This document shows positions 1-7,607 of a stretch of 57,128 nucleotides of DNA, one piece after another (position 1 is the first letter of the stretch; each line of letters opens with the position of its first letter). Source of the stretch: DASWIG01 sp965371445 (lineage in GTDB: Bacteria; Acidobacteriota; Thermoanaerobaculia; Multivoradales; J023); assembly GCA_965371445.1 (NCBI GenBank), contig CBDUYN010000042.1:1-57128 (forward strand), read 5' to 3'. The translations under genes and the position numbers were made by a program. The notes under the pieces were generated by a model. That model searched no databases and had not been told where the DNA came from. It saw only the letters and a list, made by a program, of their open reading frames with translations.

Positions 1-9
1 TTCTCTGAA

Positions 10-64
10 CCCCCCTTTAGGAAAGGGGGGCAGGGGGGATTCCCCCCGGCAGGCGCAGCCTGCC
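10..64. repeat. three consecutive perfect hairpins
   Basis: Three perfect inverted repeats lie back to back: a 9-bp stem with a 3-nt loop (10-18/22-30), a 6-bp G/C stem with an ATT loop (33-38/42-47), and a 7-bp stem GGCAGGC/GCCTGCC (48-54/58-64). Short C-run/G-run elements like this are usually dispersed intergenic repeats. No other copy is in this window, so its nature is inferred. Confidence 0.5.
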
Positions 65-256
65 GGATCTATGCCCTACAGGCTCCTAGATGCCGCCGCC
101 CCTCCGGGGCTGAGATTCGAGGCCTTTCGAGCTCTGCGCTGCCGCCGCCCGATGCTCGCCGCATGGGACGCGGCGACCGCCCCGTCCTTTGGGAGCCGGA
201 CACCCTCTGGCGCCAACGCCACGGTTTTCGGGAGGCGCACAGCCCGCACAGCCGGG

Positions 257-285
257 TTGCAGCCGAGAGCCGTTTCTGATAGAAT
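257..285 (+). promoter_or_regulatory. candidate sigma-70 promoter
   Basis: TTGCAG at 257-262 and TAGAAT at 280-285 are 17 nt apart, close to the housekeeping consensus. They lie about 40 bases before an ATG at 327 that has a good GGGAGGAG ribosome site. The promoter would have driven the gene whose remnant starts at 327 and might still feed the cas operon. Confidence 0.4.
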
Positions 286-326
286 GCAGGTAACGACAAC
301 CGAAGTGTGATGGGAGGAGCGATCAG

Positions 327-416
327 ATGTCCTCGGATCCAGGAAGGTGGCTTTACGGCTTTGCCGTGGCGCACGTCCAGCGGTACCTTCTGGCGAGCCC
401 TCGGCCGAGCCACTGA
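327..416 (+). pseudogene. 29-codon fragment resembling Cas10 Palm N terminus
   Basis: A well-spaced ribosome site (GGGAGGAG) precedes an ATG, and the 29-residue product contains WLYGFAVAHVQRYLLAS. This resembles the start of the first Palm domain in Cas10/Cmr2 proteins. The intact Cas10 downstream has the analogous LALVAFETPGIQRYVFK segment followed by a GGS motif. Here the frame stops before any GGS and runs into a CHAT remnant, so it is either a decayed gene start or a chance likeness. The segment is short and the assignment rests on one motif. Confidence 0.35.
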
Positions 417-591
417 GGAGGCCGCCAGAGAGGCGGTGGGCGAAGTCGTGATCGGCGATCCGGAGCGGCATCTGCTCGAAGACGGCCTGCCGCCCGCGGC
501 GGCGTTGCGCGAGGCCCAACTGGCGATCCTCGCCGAGGAAAGGTGGAGAGCTCCCTACTTCTGGGCGCCTTTCTCGCGGTCGGGCGACTGA
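417..591 (+). pseudogene. C-terminal remnant of a CHAT-domain protein
   Basis: The frame ending at 591 encodes DGLPPAAALREAQLAIL followed by RAPYFWAPF, the characteristic end of CHAT (caspase-like) peptidases, where ALREAQLAL and PYYWAPFVL(V)GD are conserved. The part that would carry the catalytic His and Cys is missing, and no start codon for a full protein is present. CHAT proteins work in some type III CRISPR systems (type III-E) and in many other bacterial modules. Its place next to a cas operon is therefore suggestive only. Confidence 0.6.
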
Positions 592-697
592 CGCTAGAAA
601 GGTCCAACAATTTCGCCCGAGACAGTGTTAGGGCCAGTAGAGAGTACGATCGCTGTGCGATCCGACACGAATGACGGCCCGGAAAGGAGCTGAAGCG

Positions 698-856
698 ATG
701 TCGAGACAACTGCCGAGTGAGCTCGCCCCCTGGTTGGCGGACGAAGAAGACGACGACGAAGACCCCAAGACCGACGACACACCGAAGTCAGGACGTGACG
801 GCGAGGTGGATCCCACGAAGAAGGAGGCGAGGGAGACGTGGGGAACGCCGTCCTGA
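698..856 (+). CDS. small acidic protein, first gene of the cas operon
   Basis: This 52-residue product begins MSRQLPSELAPWLADEEDDD and is strongly acidic in its first half and lysine-bearing in its second. The ATG at 698 is chosen because a GGAAAGGAG ribosome site lies 8-9 bases upstream. The in-frame ATG at 671 lacks one. Its stop overlaps the cas6 GTG start by 19 bases, implying translational coupling. I recognise no family. It could be a small cas accessory protein, a leader peptide, or the C-terminal scrap of an older gene. Confidence 0.5.
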   Translation: MSRQLPSELAPWLADEEDDDEDPKTDDTPKSGRDGEVDPTKKEARETWGTPS

Positions 857-1914
857 CCTCGCAGTCTTCGGAGTCGCGGTCTCCTGAGCCGCGCCACGGG
901 CCTGTCGCCGTCCTCGCGGACGGCGGGCCCGAGGCGACGCGGGCTCGTGGCGTGGCCGAAGCGCTGCCGAGAGTCCCCTTCGTCCGCCTTCGCTCGACGC
1001 TGGTCGCGCAACGGGACGGTCAGCTCCCGGCCTACAAGGGCTCCCTCCTGCGGGGAGCCTTCGGCCACGCCCTGCGCCGGACGGTCTGCGCGATGACTCC
1101 CGACCAGTCCTGCGCCACCTGCGCGCTGAGCCAGGACTGCATCCACGCACGGATCTTCGAAGAGCCCCTCGGACGCGACCTGCCGCCCTTCCTCAAAGGC
1201 CTCCCGGCGGCCCCACGGCCGTACCTCTTCGAGCCCCGCCTCGACGAGTCCCAAGGCACGGATGGCGAAACCCGGGAAGGCGACGAGCTGGAGCTCGACC
1301 TCTTGCTCTTCGGCCAGGTCATCGAGCTTCAGAGCTTCGCTGTCAAGGCCCTCCAGCGCATGGGGCGCGACGGCCTCGGAGCCCGGCGGATCCCCTTCGC
1401 CCTCGACCGGGTCCGCTATCCGGACGGCGACGGGTCCTGGCGCCTCGGCTTCCAGCGCGGCGTCCGCCCCTGGGAGGCATCCGCGCCGGCGCTCTACCCT
1501 TCCCGCCAGCCGCTCCACCGCGAACGCCTGCGGCTCCGCTTCGTGACCCCGACCCGCATCAAGGTCAAGGGACGCCTCGTCGACGACTTCACCTTTCGCA
1601 CGCTCGCCTTCCGGATCCTGCGGCGCGTCCTGGAGCTGGCGCATTTCTACGTCCCGTCCCTGACCCTGGACGCGGACTACGAGCCGCTCCTCGCTCGCGC
1701 CGACGACGTCCGCGTCGTCAGCCAGGATCTCCGGTGGAAGGACTGGCAACGCTTCAGCAACCGGCAGCACACCAAAATGAAGATGGGCGGCTTCGTCGGC
1801 GAGGTCACCCTGGAGGGCGACCTGAACCCCTTCAGCGAGCTCCTGCAGGCCGCGGAGGTGGTCCATGTGGGAAAGGGAACGACGTTCGGCCTCGGCAAGG
1901 TCGAGATCGCCTAG
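838..1914 (+). CDS. cas6: Cas6 pre-crRNA endoribonuclease (RAMP)
   Basis: This 358-residue protein starts at a GTG preceded by AAGGAGG and belongs to the RAMP-fold Cas6 family that cuts CRISPR transcripts within repeats. Visible marks are an N-terminal segment AYKGSLLRGAFGHALR typical of RAMP folds, a four-cysteine cluster (CATC...C, about residues 93-103), and a C-terminal glycine-rich loop VGKGTTFGLGKVEI near residues 342-357. Residues 1-35 look poorly structured, so an internal start is possible. It directly precedes cas10 with an 11-base gap and shares orientation with the array whose 37-bp repeats it probably processes. The catalytic histidine cannot be placed by eye because this family is divergent there. 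Confidence 0.88.
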   Translation: MGNAVLTSQSSESRSPEPRHGPVAVLADGGPEATRARGVAEALPRVPFVRLRSTLVAQRDGQLPAYKGSLLRGAFGHALRRTVCAMTPDQSCATCALSQDCIHARIFEEPLGRDLPPFLKGLPAAPRPYLFEPRLDESQGTDGETREGDELELDLLLFGQVIELQSFAVKALQRMGRDGLGARRIPFALDRVRYPDGDGSWRLGFQRGVRPWEASAPALYPSRQPLHRERLRLRFVTPTRIKVKGRLVDDFTFRTLAFRILRRVLELAHFYVPSLTLDADYEPLLARADDVRVVSQDLRWKDWQRFSNRQHTKMKMGGFVGEVTLEGDLNPFSELLQAAEVVHVGKGTTFGLGKVEIA

Positions 1915-1926
1915 GAGGATCCTCTG

Positions 1927-3675
1927 TTGAAAGAGACCACGTTCACCCAGATCTCCGAACGGCTGTCCCGTGGGATGCGCCGCGCTCTCGAGATCGAAGC
2001 CGGCTCCCGTCAGCTCGACCTCCCCACGGATGCTGGCGACGACGCCCTTCATGAGCTCTTCGGCGCCGAGCCGCCGCTGGCGCTCGTCGCCTTCGAGACG
2101 CCCGGCATCCAGCGTTACGTCTTCAAGGTCCGCCGTCCCGTCGACGTCTACGGCGGCAGTCTGCTGATCGCCGACTTCACCCGTGAAGATAGCAAATCTT
2201 CGGTCTATCGGATCCTGTCCAAGCTCGGGCTCCCGGAAGAAGGTGTGGTCTACGCGGGTGGCGGGGGCGGTCTGATCCTCGCTCCCGCGCGGCACGTCAG
2301 GGATCTGCGGCAGGCCCTCGAAAAAGGGCTGAGCCGTGCGACGGACGGAGATCTTCGCACGGTGACTTCGGCGCTCGCCGTCTGGCCGGAGGATCTGTCG
2401 GATGCCAGGATCACCCCCGTCGGCGACGATCGCCTGAACGAGGTCCTGCGTCCCCGTAGCGAGACAACGCGTTACGCCGCCACTGTGGCGGCGCTCCTGA
2501 AGCGTCTTTCCCGGGAGCGGTCCCACCAGGCGGGGCTCGTGCCGTTGATCTCGGCCGACCAGCAGGAGAAACGCTGCGACGCCTGCGGCGAACGGATCGG
2601 CGAGGTGACGTTTCATCCCGGCGGGGACGACGAAACCGTCTGCAGGCCCTGCGAGACGCGCCGCAAGGCCGGCGGCTGGGCGAAACGCGACGACGAGCAG
2701 GCACGGACCTTCGAGGAGCTCGTCGGCGACGAGCATTACATGGCGGTCCTCTACGCCGACGGCGCCAACGTCGGCAAGGCCTTCCAGGCGCTCGAATCCC
2801 TGGCGCAGCACCGGGCGCTGAGCAACGCGGTCGAGACGGCATTCGACGAGGCCGTCCGGCAGGTCCTCGATCAGCTACCCGAGCTGCGCTTTGAGCACGA
2901 CAAGTCGACGCTGCGCTTCCAGACTCCGATCCGCGGCGGCGACGACCTGGTGCTCGTGCTTCCCGCCAAGGCGGCCTTCCCGGCAGCTCGAGCCCTGATC
3001 CCGGCGATCGAGAAGCACTTCAGCTTCGACGACAACGAGCTGCTCCGAAAAGCCTTTCCCGAGAAGGCGCACGATCTCCGCGAACGCATCGCCCACTTCG
3101 GCGTCGGCGTGGGCATCGTCTTCGCGAGCTTCCACTTCCCGATCCAGTTCCTGGTCGAGTACGCCCACGATCTTCTCGACAGCGCCAAGCGACGCATCCA
3201 CGAGAACGGCTGCCGCAGTGCCGTCGACTTCATGGTGCTGCGCTCCGGCAACCCCCTCAACAGCTCGATCGCGAAGTTGCGCGAAAACCACTACCAACGT
3301 AAGCCCAGAGGACGAGAGAACGGCCTGCTCTTCACGCGGCGGCCTTACACGTTCGAGGAGCTCAAGGCATTCCTGAAACGCGCCGACGCCCTGGCGGAGA
3401 ACGTCCCCAGGTCGCAGATCCACGCCATGCGTCAGGAGGTCCTGCGCGGTTACACCTTGAGCCGCAGCCTGTGGCTCTACCAGCACGCCCGCTCCAGGCA
3501 ACGGGACAGCTGGGCGGCCTACCGCGACGCTCTCGGCGTCAGCCTGGAAAAGGTGGACACCCTCCTCTGGGAAGACGATTCGACGCGACAAGACTGGAAG
3601 AGCACGGACCTCGTGGACATGGTGGAAGTCTTCGACTTTCTCGGACGTCCGAGACATAGGAGGGAGGCGGCATGA
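1927..3675 (+). CDS. cas10: Cas10, HD-less type III signature subunit
   Basis: This 582-residue protein starts at TTG, 8 bases after AGGAGG. The order is Palm1 (about 48-165, with GIQRYVFKVRRPVDVYGGS), a zinc ribbon (C217/C220 and C239/C242), and Palm2 (about 268-430, with LYADGAN at 275-281 and GGDD at 337-340), followed by a helical C terminus. The GGDD site is intact, so target-RNA-triggered synthesis of cyclic oligoadenylate is expected from family knowledge. There is no N-terminal HD nuclease domain: the protein enters Palm1 almost at once, so single-stranded DNA cleavage is not expected. Missing HD domains are common in type III-D, which fits the Csx10 next door. The stop overlaps the next gene as ATGA. 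Confidence 0.93.
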   Translation: MKETTFTQISERLSRGMRRALEIEAGSRQLDLPTDAGDDALHELFGAEPPLALVAFETPGIQRYVFKVRRPVDVYGGSLLIADFTREDSKSSVYRILSKLGLPEEGVVYAGGGGGLILAPARHVRDLRQALEKGLSRATDGDLRTVTSALAVWPEDLSDARITPVGDDRLNEVLRPRSETTRYAATVAALLKRLSRERSHQAGLVPLISADQQEKRCDACGERIGEVTFHPGGDDETVCRPCETRRKAGGWAKRDDEQARTFEELVGDEHYMAVLYADGANVGKAFQALESLAQHRALSNAVETAFDEAVRQVLDQLPELRFEHDKSTLRFQTPIRGGDDLVLVLPAKAAFPAARALIPAIEKHFSFDDNELLRKAFPEKAHDLRERIAHFGVGVGIVFASFHFPIQFLVEYAHDLLDSAKRRIHENGCRSAVDFMVLRSGNPLNSSIAKLRENHYQRKPRGRENGLLFTRRPYTFEELKAFLKRADALAENVPRSQIHAMRQEVLRGYTLSRSLWLYQHARSRQRDSWAAYRDALGVSLEKVDTLLWEDDSTRQDWKSTDLVDMVEVFDFLGRPRHRREAA

Positions 3676-5426
3676 ACGAGACGCTACAGATCGAGCTCAA
3701 GGGCGGCCTCCTCCTCGGCGGCGGCGGAGCCCTCGAGCTCCATGACGCGACCCTACGCCGGGCCGACGGCGTCCCCTACATCCCGGCGTCGGCGATCAAG
3801 GGGGCCGTCCGCGAGCAAATGGTACGGCTCTGCGACGACCCGGATGTCGTCGACCGGATCCTCGGCGCGGAAGGCTGGCCCCGGAAGACCGGCGGTCCGA
3901 CCACCAAGGTCTTCTTTACCGACGCCCGGCTCCCCGAGAAAGCCGCCGAACGGTTTCGCAAGGGATACGGCTACGGCGTCCGGCCCCAGGTCTCGATAGA
4001 CCGACGCACCCGGCACGCCGCCGCCGAAAGGCTCTTTCAGCGGGAGATCATCGCGCCGTTTACCGGTCTGGTTTTCGAGGCCAGCGTGGACGCCACCCAG
4101 CTCGACGAAGGCGACCGCAAGCTCGTCGGCGCCGCTGTCGGCGCGGTCTTCGCTCTCGGCGCGGCACGCACCACCGGGCTCGGACGGGTGGAGATGAGCC
4201 TCGGTGAAAGCCAGGACGCCATCTCCCAGGACGCCACCCTCGAAACCGTCGAGATCCCGGAAGAGGAAACGCTGGAGCTGGTCCTCGAAGCTGTCGATCC
4301 CGTCTGCATCGGAACCGATTGGCAGGTCGGCAACTTCCGCGTCACCCAACTGGGCGTTCCTGCCTCGACGCTGCGCGGCGCCGTGATCACCGCGGCGCTC
4401 CGCGAGCAGAAAAAGGAGACGGACCAGACCGACGAGTCGTGGTTCCGGAGCTTGCTGCTCGATCCGGAGACCTGCCTCCGGTTCGGCGACGCGATCCCCC
4501 TCGCCGACGATTCCGAGGCGCCACCGCCGAAGGTCGCTCCCCTGACGCTACGCACATGCAAGCATGCGCGCGAGAAACACGGAGTCGTCGACACCTTGTT
4601 GCGCGACTGCGTTCACCACCGTCTCGCCGAGTCGGGAATCCATCTCGCCCTCGACGAGGACTGCCCGGTGTGCGCCGACCGGACCGTCGCGGCCGGCCGT
4701 TGGCTCGACGCGGGCACCCCGGAGCGCCGCGTCATGTCGCGTCTGGCCCTCGACGCCGAGACCGCACGGGGCAAGGACGGACAGCTCTTCTCGCTGGAGC
4801 TCCTGGAACGTGGAACCCGTTTCGCCGTCCGCCTGGCCAACGTGGGTCCCGAGGGACGCAAGCTCCTCCGCGACGCCGCGCAACAGACGCTCCGCGTCGG
4901 CCACGGACGCGGACAGGGCTACGGCCGTATGAACATCGTCGAGGCGCGTCCTGCTGCCAGCGAGGCGCTCGTCCAACGGCTTCGCGGTTTCGACGAAGCC
5001 GTCCGCGCCGCGCTCGCTGGCGTGGAGGAAGTGATCGGAAAGAGCGCGACGGATCCGGACGGCCAGAAACACTACCTGGCCGCGACTCTCACGAGCGACA
5101 TGATCGCGCCGGCGGACGGCGTCACCGGCGGCGAGGACGCGTTCGAGCGCGCGCTGAGCCTGCCAGGCGCCGAGCGGCTCTACGGACAGGTCCGCACAGG
5201 ACAGCGTGGCGGCTTTCAAACCCGAGCCCGCGCGCCCAAGGCTTACCAGCCCGTGGTGCTCGCCGGCTCGGTGTTGCTCCTGGCCGTCGACTCGCCGTTC
5301 GAGGACGCGCTGCTCGATCGGTTGCGAACCGTGGAAACCCATGGCATTGGCGCCCGGCGCGAAGAAGGATACGGATGGGTGCGCTTCTCCGACAGCACCC
5401 ACCAACCCGGTTGGAGGAAACCATGA
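3672..5426 (+). CDS. csx10: Cas7-Csx10 (Cas5) fusion RAMP protein
   Basis: This 584-residue protein has two parts. Residues 1-180 form a Cas7/Csm3-like RAMP with VPYIPASAIKGAVRE, SIDRRTRHAAAERLF and TTGLGRVEM; D25 sits where the Csm3 RNA-cleaving aspartate lies. Residues about 200-584 match Csx10, the Cas5-type subunit of type III-D: PLTLRTCK (290-297), HGVVDTLL (303-310), CPVC (331-334), KDGQLFSLELLERG, GRGQGYGR (412-419) and a late GIGARREEGYGWVRF. Csx10 alone is usually near 400 residues, so the N-terminal Cas7 is an added domain. It would cap the crRNA 5' handle and place the first Cas7 beside it. Overlaps: ATGA with cas10 and with the next gene. Confidence 0.85.
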   Translation: MNETLQIELKGGLLLGGGGALELHDATLRRADGVPYIPASAIKGAVREQMVRLCDDPDVVDRILGAEGWPRKTGGPTTKVFFTDARLPEKAAERFRKGYGYGVRPQVSIDRRTRHAAAERLFQREIIAPFTGLVFEASVDATQLDEGDRKLVGAAVGAVFALGAARTTGLGRVEMSLGESQDAISQDATLETVEIPEEETLELVLEAVDPVCIGTDWQVGNFRVTQLGVPASTLRGAVITAALREQKKETDQTDESWFRSLLLDPETCLRFGDAIPLADDSEAPPPKVAPLTLRTCKHAREKHGVVDTLLRDCVHHRLAESGIHLALDEDCPVCADRTVAAGRWLDAGTPERRVMSRLALDAETARGKDGQLFSLELLERGTRFAVRLANVGPEGRKLLRDAAQQTLRVGHGRGQGYGRMNIVEARPAASEALVQRLRGFDEAVRAALAGVEEVIGKSATDPDGQKHYLAATLTSDMIAPADGVTGGEDAFERALSLPGAERLYGQVRTGQRGGFQTRARAPKAYQPVVLAGSVLLLAVDSPFEDALLDRLRTVETHGIGARREEGYGWVRFSDSTHQPGWRKP

Positions 5427-5863
5427 ATGCTGAGACCTTGACCTGGATCGAAGACCAGAAGCCCAACCTCGTGCGGTCGGCCGAGAGTTACATCAAGGAG
5501 TACAAGATCTCCGAGCCCCGCGAAGTAAGTCGCGGACGCGGGTTCCCAAAAGCGCGGGTCAGCGGCTCGCAGCTCCGCAACCTTCTCAGCGCGTCGCAGT
5601 CGGAAGGCTCGCTCGCTGTGTTGGTCAACTTTCTGCGTTACCAGATCGGGCGCGGACGGCAGGGCTGGGACGACCAGGATTCCGGCCGCGGCCTGGAGAG
5701 CTTGCTCCATGAGCAGATCGGAAAACGTATCACCGACGCCGGCGACAAGGCCGGAAGCGAGCCTCATCAGGTGGAGTCGCGGCTCGCGTCGCTTCTCCTC
5801 GGCTACGTCATCCGAGAGTACACCTACCGCTGCCAACTCGCGGGGACCTCGACTCATGACTGA
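5423..5863 (+). CDS. cas11: Cas11-like small subunit (Csm2-type)
   Basis: This 146-residue protein is predicted all-helical. It contains VSGSQLRNLLSASQSEGSLA and VNFLRYQIGRG, resembling the helical small subunits (Csm2/Cas11) that run along the target RNA in type III complexes. Its length is in the normal range for Csm2-like proteins. It starts at an ATG after TTGGAGGAAA, overlapping the stop of the csx10 fusion, and its own stop overlaps the next RAMP gene by 8 bases. Position between csx10 and csm3 supports the assignment. Sequence divergence in this family makes a profile search desirable. Confidence 0.78.
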   Translation: MNAETLTWIEDQKPNLVRSAESYIKEYKISEPREVSRGRGFPKARVSGSQLRNLLSASQSEGSLAVLVNFLRYQIGRGRQGWDDQDSGRGLESLLHEQIGKRITDAGDKAGSEPHQVESRLASLLLGYVIREYTYRCQLAGTSTHD

Positions 5864-6656
5864 AACACGTTCTCGCCCCTCGTCGTTCGACAAGCTTCTG
5901 TCCCGCTACCGAATTACCGCCGACCTGGAAGCCGCCAGCGCCCTGCGGATCGGCGCCGGCAAGAGCTTCGACGTCGCCGCGACCGACCAGCCGTTGATCC
6001 GCGACGGCCTGGGCCGGCCCTACATCCCGGGCAGCTCGCTCAAGGGAGCTCTGCGGTCCGGACTGGAGCAGACCCTGCGCGGCCTCGGCTCCCAAGAGCT
6101 TCGATCCTGCGACCTCTTCGAGGAGCCTTGCATCAAGGCTGCGGATCGCGACAGGAACGAGAAACAGCTTCCCTTCGACCACGTACAAGACAAGATCTGC
6201 GACGTCTGCGGACTCTTCGGATCCCCGTTCCTCGCCGGGCGCATCTTCATCCACGATCTGCCCCAGAAGTCCCCCGACACGTCGCCACCGCCCGAGATCC
6301 GTGACGGCGTCGGGATCAACCGCGACCTGCGGACGGCACAACGCGGCATCAAGTACGACTACGAGGCCGTGTCTCCCGGGACGCGTTTCGAGATGGAGAT
6401 CCTCCTCGAGAACGCCAACGAAATCCAGCGCGCCCTGACCTTCAAGCTCCTGGAGTTCCTCGACGAAGGCCAGATCCTCCTCGGCGGCCTGACCAGCCGC
6501 GGCCTCGGACGCGTACGCCTCAAGGACGTCAAGGTCGAGCGCACCGACGCCGCACGTCTCCTCGGCGGCCAGGGATTCCAGACCCTGGGCTACGACGAGG
6601 AAAAACGTCAGGCCGACGAAGCCCTTCGCAACTACCTCGGACAGGGAGAGGATTGA
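5856..6656 (+). CDS. csm3: Csm3-like Cas7 backbone subunit
   Basis: This 266-residue RAMP protein starts at the ATG inside the cas11 stop region. It shows LRIGAGKSFDVAATDQPLIR, then GRPYIPGSSLKGALRSG, a zinc-type cluster (SCDLFEEPC ... CDVCGLFGS), GINRDLRTAQRG and a C-terminal GGLTSRGLGRVRLKD. D44 in ATDQPLIRD aligns with the aspartate that cuts target RNA at 6-nt steps in Csm3. This is the most canonical Cas7 in the operon and probably forms the crRNA-binding filament. It is one of four Cas7-type domains here, as expected for a type III-D complex with several distinct Cas7 subunits. Confidence 0.88.
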   Translation: MTETRSRPSSFDKLLSRYRITADLEAASALRIGAGKSFDVAATDQPLIRDGLGRPYIPGSSLKGALRSGLEQTLRGLGSQELRSCDLFEEPCIKAADRDRNEKQLPFDHVQDKICDVCGLFGSPFLAGRIFIHDLPQKSPDTSPPPEIRDGVGINRDLRTAQRGIKYDYEAVSPGTRFEMEILLENANEIQRALTFKLLEFLDEGQILLGGLTSRGLGRVRLKDVKVERTDAARLLGGQGFQTLGYDEEKRQADEALRNYLGQGED

Positions 6657-6657
6657 C

Positions 6658-7596
6658 ATGCACAAGACCTTGCTGAACCAGGCCTGTCTCCGGATCGTCC
6701 TCAAGCCGCGGGGACCGTGGCTGATCAAGAGCGGCGTCGAGACGCCGGATCCGACCCGTCCGGGAATGGAGTTCGTGCGCACGCGCCACGCGCGGGTGGG
6801 CGACACGGTCTACCTTCCCGGGACCAGCCTCAAGGGCGCCGTGCGCAGCCATGCAGAGCGCGTCCTCCAGGGCATCGGCGTCCAGGTGTGCGATCCCCTC
6901 GACCGCCGCCATGCCTGCAAGGCCCCACGCGGCCGGCACGACACGTCGACTGTATATAAGGAGCAATGTCCCGCCTGCCGCACCTTCGGCTCCCTGGCGG
7001 TGGCCGGACGTTGCAGCGTCTTCGACGCCTACCCCTGGCCGCCCGACGCCGACGACGAATCCATGAGCGCGGCGGCCCGCGTCGCCAACGTCACGGAGCG
7101 GCGCAACCAGGTCGCCATCGACCGCGAAACAGGCGAGGCCCGTCCCGGGGCCCTCTTCGACCTCGAGGTGGTGGTGGCCGGCGAGTTCCACACCGAGATC
7201 CGCTTCCAGAATTTCCAGCTGTGGCAGCTCGGACTGATCGCCAGCGTCCTCCAGGACATGAACGACGGCTACGTGCCGATCGGCTTCGGCAAATCCCGGG
7301 GACTGGGACAGGTCGAGCTCACCTGCCACTCGTTCGAGATCGAGATGGTCACCCGCGAAGAGGGGCGTCTCCTCGGAGTCGGCGCCCTTGCGTCGCCGGG
7401 CGACCGCCGGGATTACGACCTCTTCGAAAAGGACTCCATGCCCCTGCCGGAGGGCGTTCGCTCCGAACGGACCTGGAGGGGCTACCGGGTCTCGGCCACC
7501 GGCGCGGAGCTGGAACGCCTCCTCGCGACCACGGCCCAGCAGCCGTTGGCCGACTTCACCGCGTCGCGGGCAGGTTCGGGACGAAGGGCCGGTTGA
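6658..7596 (+). CDS. Cas7-type RAMP protein (Csm5/Csm3-like)
   Basis: This 312-residue protein begins 2 bases after the csm3 stop. Cas7 features are YLPGTSLKGAVRSHAERVL, a Cys cluster ending CPACRTFGSLAV, VTERRNQVAIDRETGEARPG and the glycine-rich IGFGKSRGLGQVEL. Where Csm3 has its catalytic aspartate, this protein reads RPGMEFVRT, so by eye alignment the position is glycine and this subunit may not cut RNA. A tail of about 60 residues follows the RAMP core. It could be a mid-filament Cas7 or the 3'-end cap equivalent to Csm5; gene order does not decide between these. Confidence 0.8.
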   Translation: MHKTLLNQACLRIVLKPRGPWLIKSGVETPDPTRPGMEFVRTRHARVGDTVYLPGTSLKGAVRSHAERVLQGIGVQVCDPLDRRHACKAPRGRHDTSTVYKEQCPACRTFGSLAVAGRCSVFDAYPWPPDADDESMSAAARVANVTERRNQVAIDRETGEARPGALFDLEVVVAGEFHTEIRFQNFQLWQLGLIASVLQDMNDGYVPIGFGKSRGLGQVELTCHSFEIEMVTREEGRLLGVGALASPGDRRDYDLFEKDSMPLPEGVRSERTWRGYRVSATGAELERLLATTAQQPLADFTASRAGSGRRAG

Positions 7597-7607
7597 GGAA
7601 CGGGACC

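Noticed and set aside
307..591. Claim of a type III-E style CHAT partner
   Set aside because: Only the last 45 or so residues of a CHAT domain remain, without catalytic residues, and the effector is multi-subunit.
628..2811. Long minus-strand open frame opposite cas6/cas10
   Set aside because: Product is a low-complexity Arg/Gly/Ala/Val-rich shadow of clear coding sequence on the other strand; high G+C keeps such frames open.
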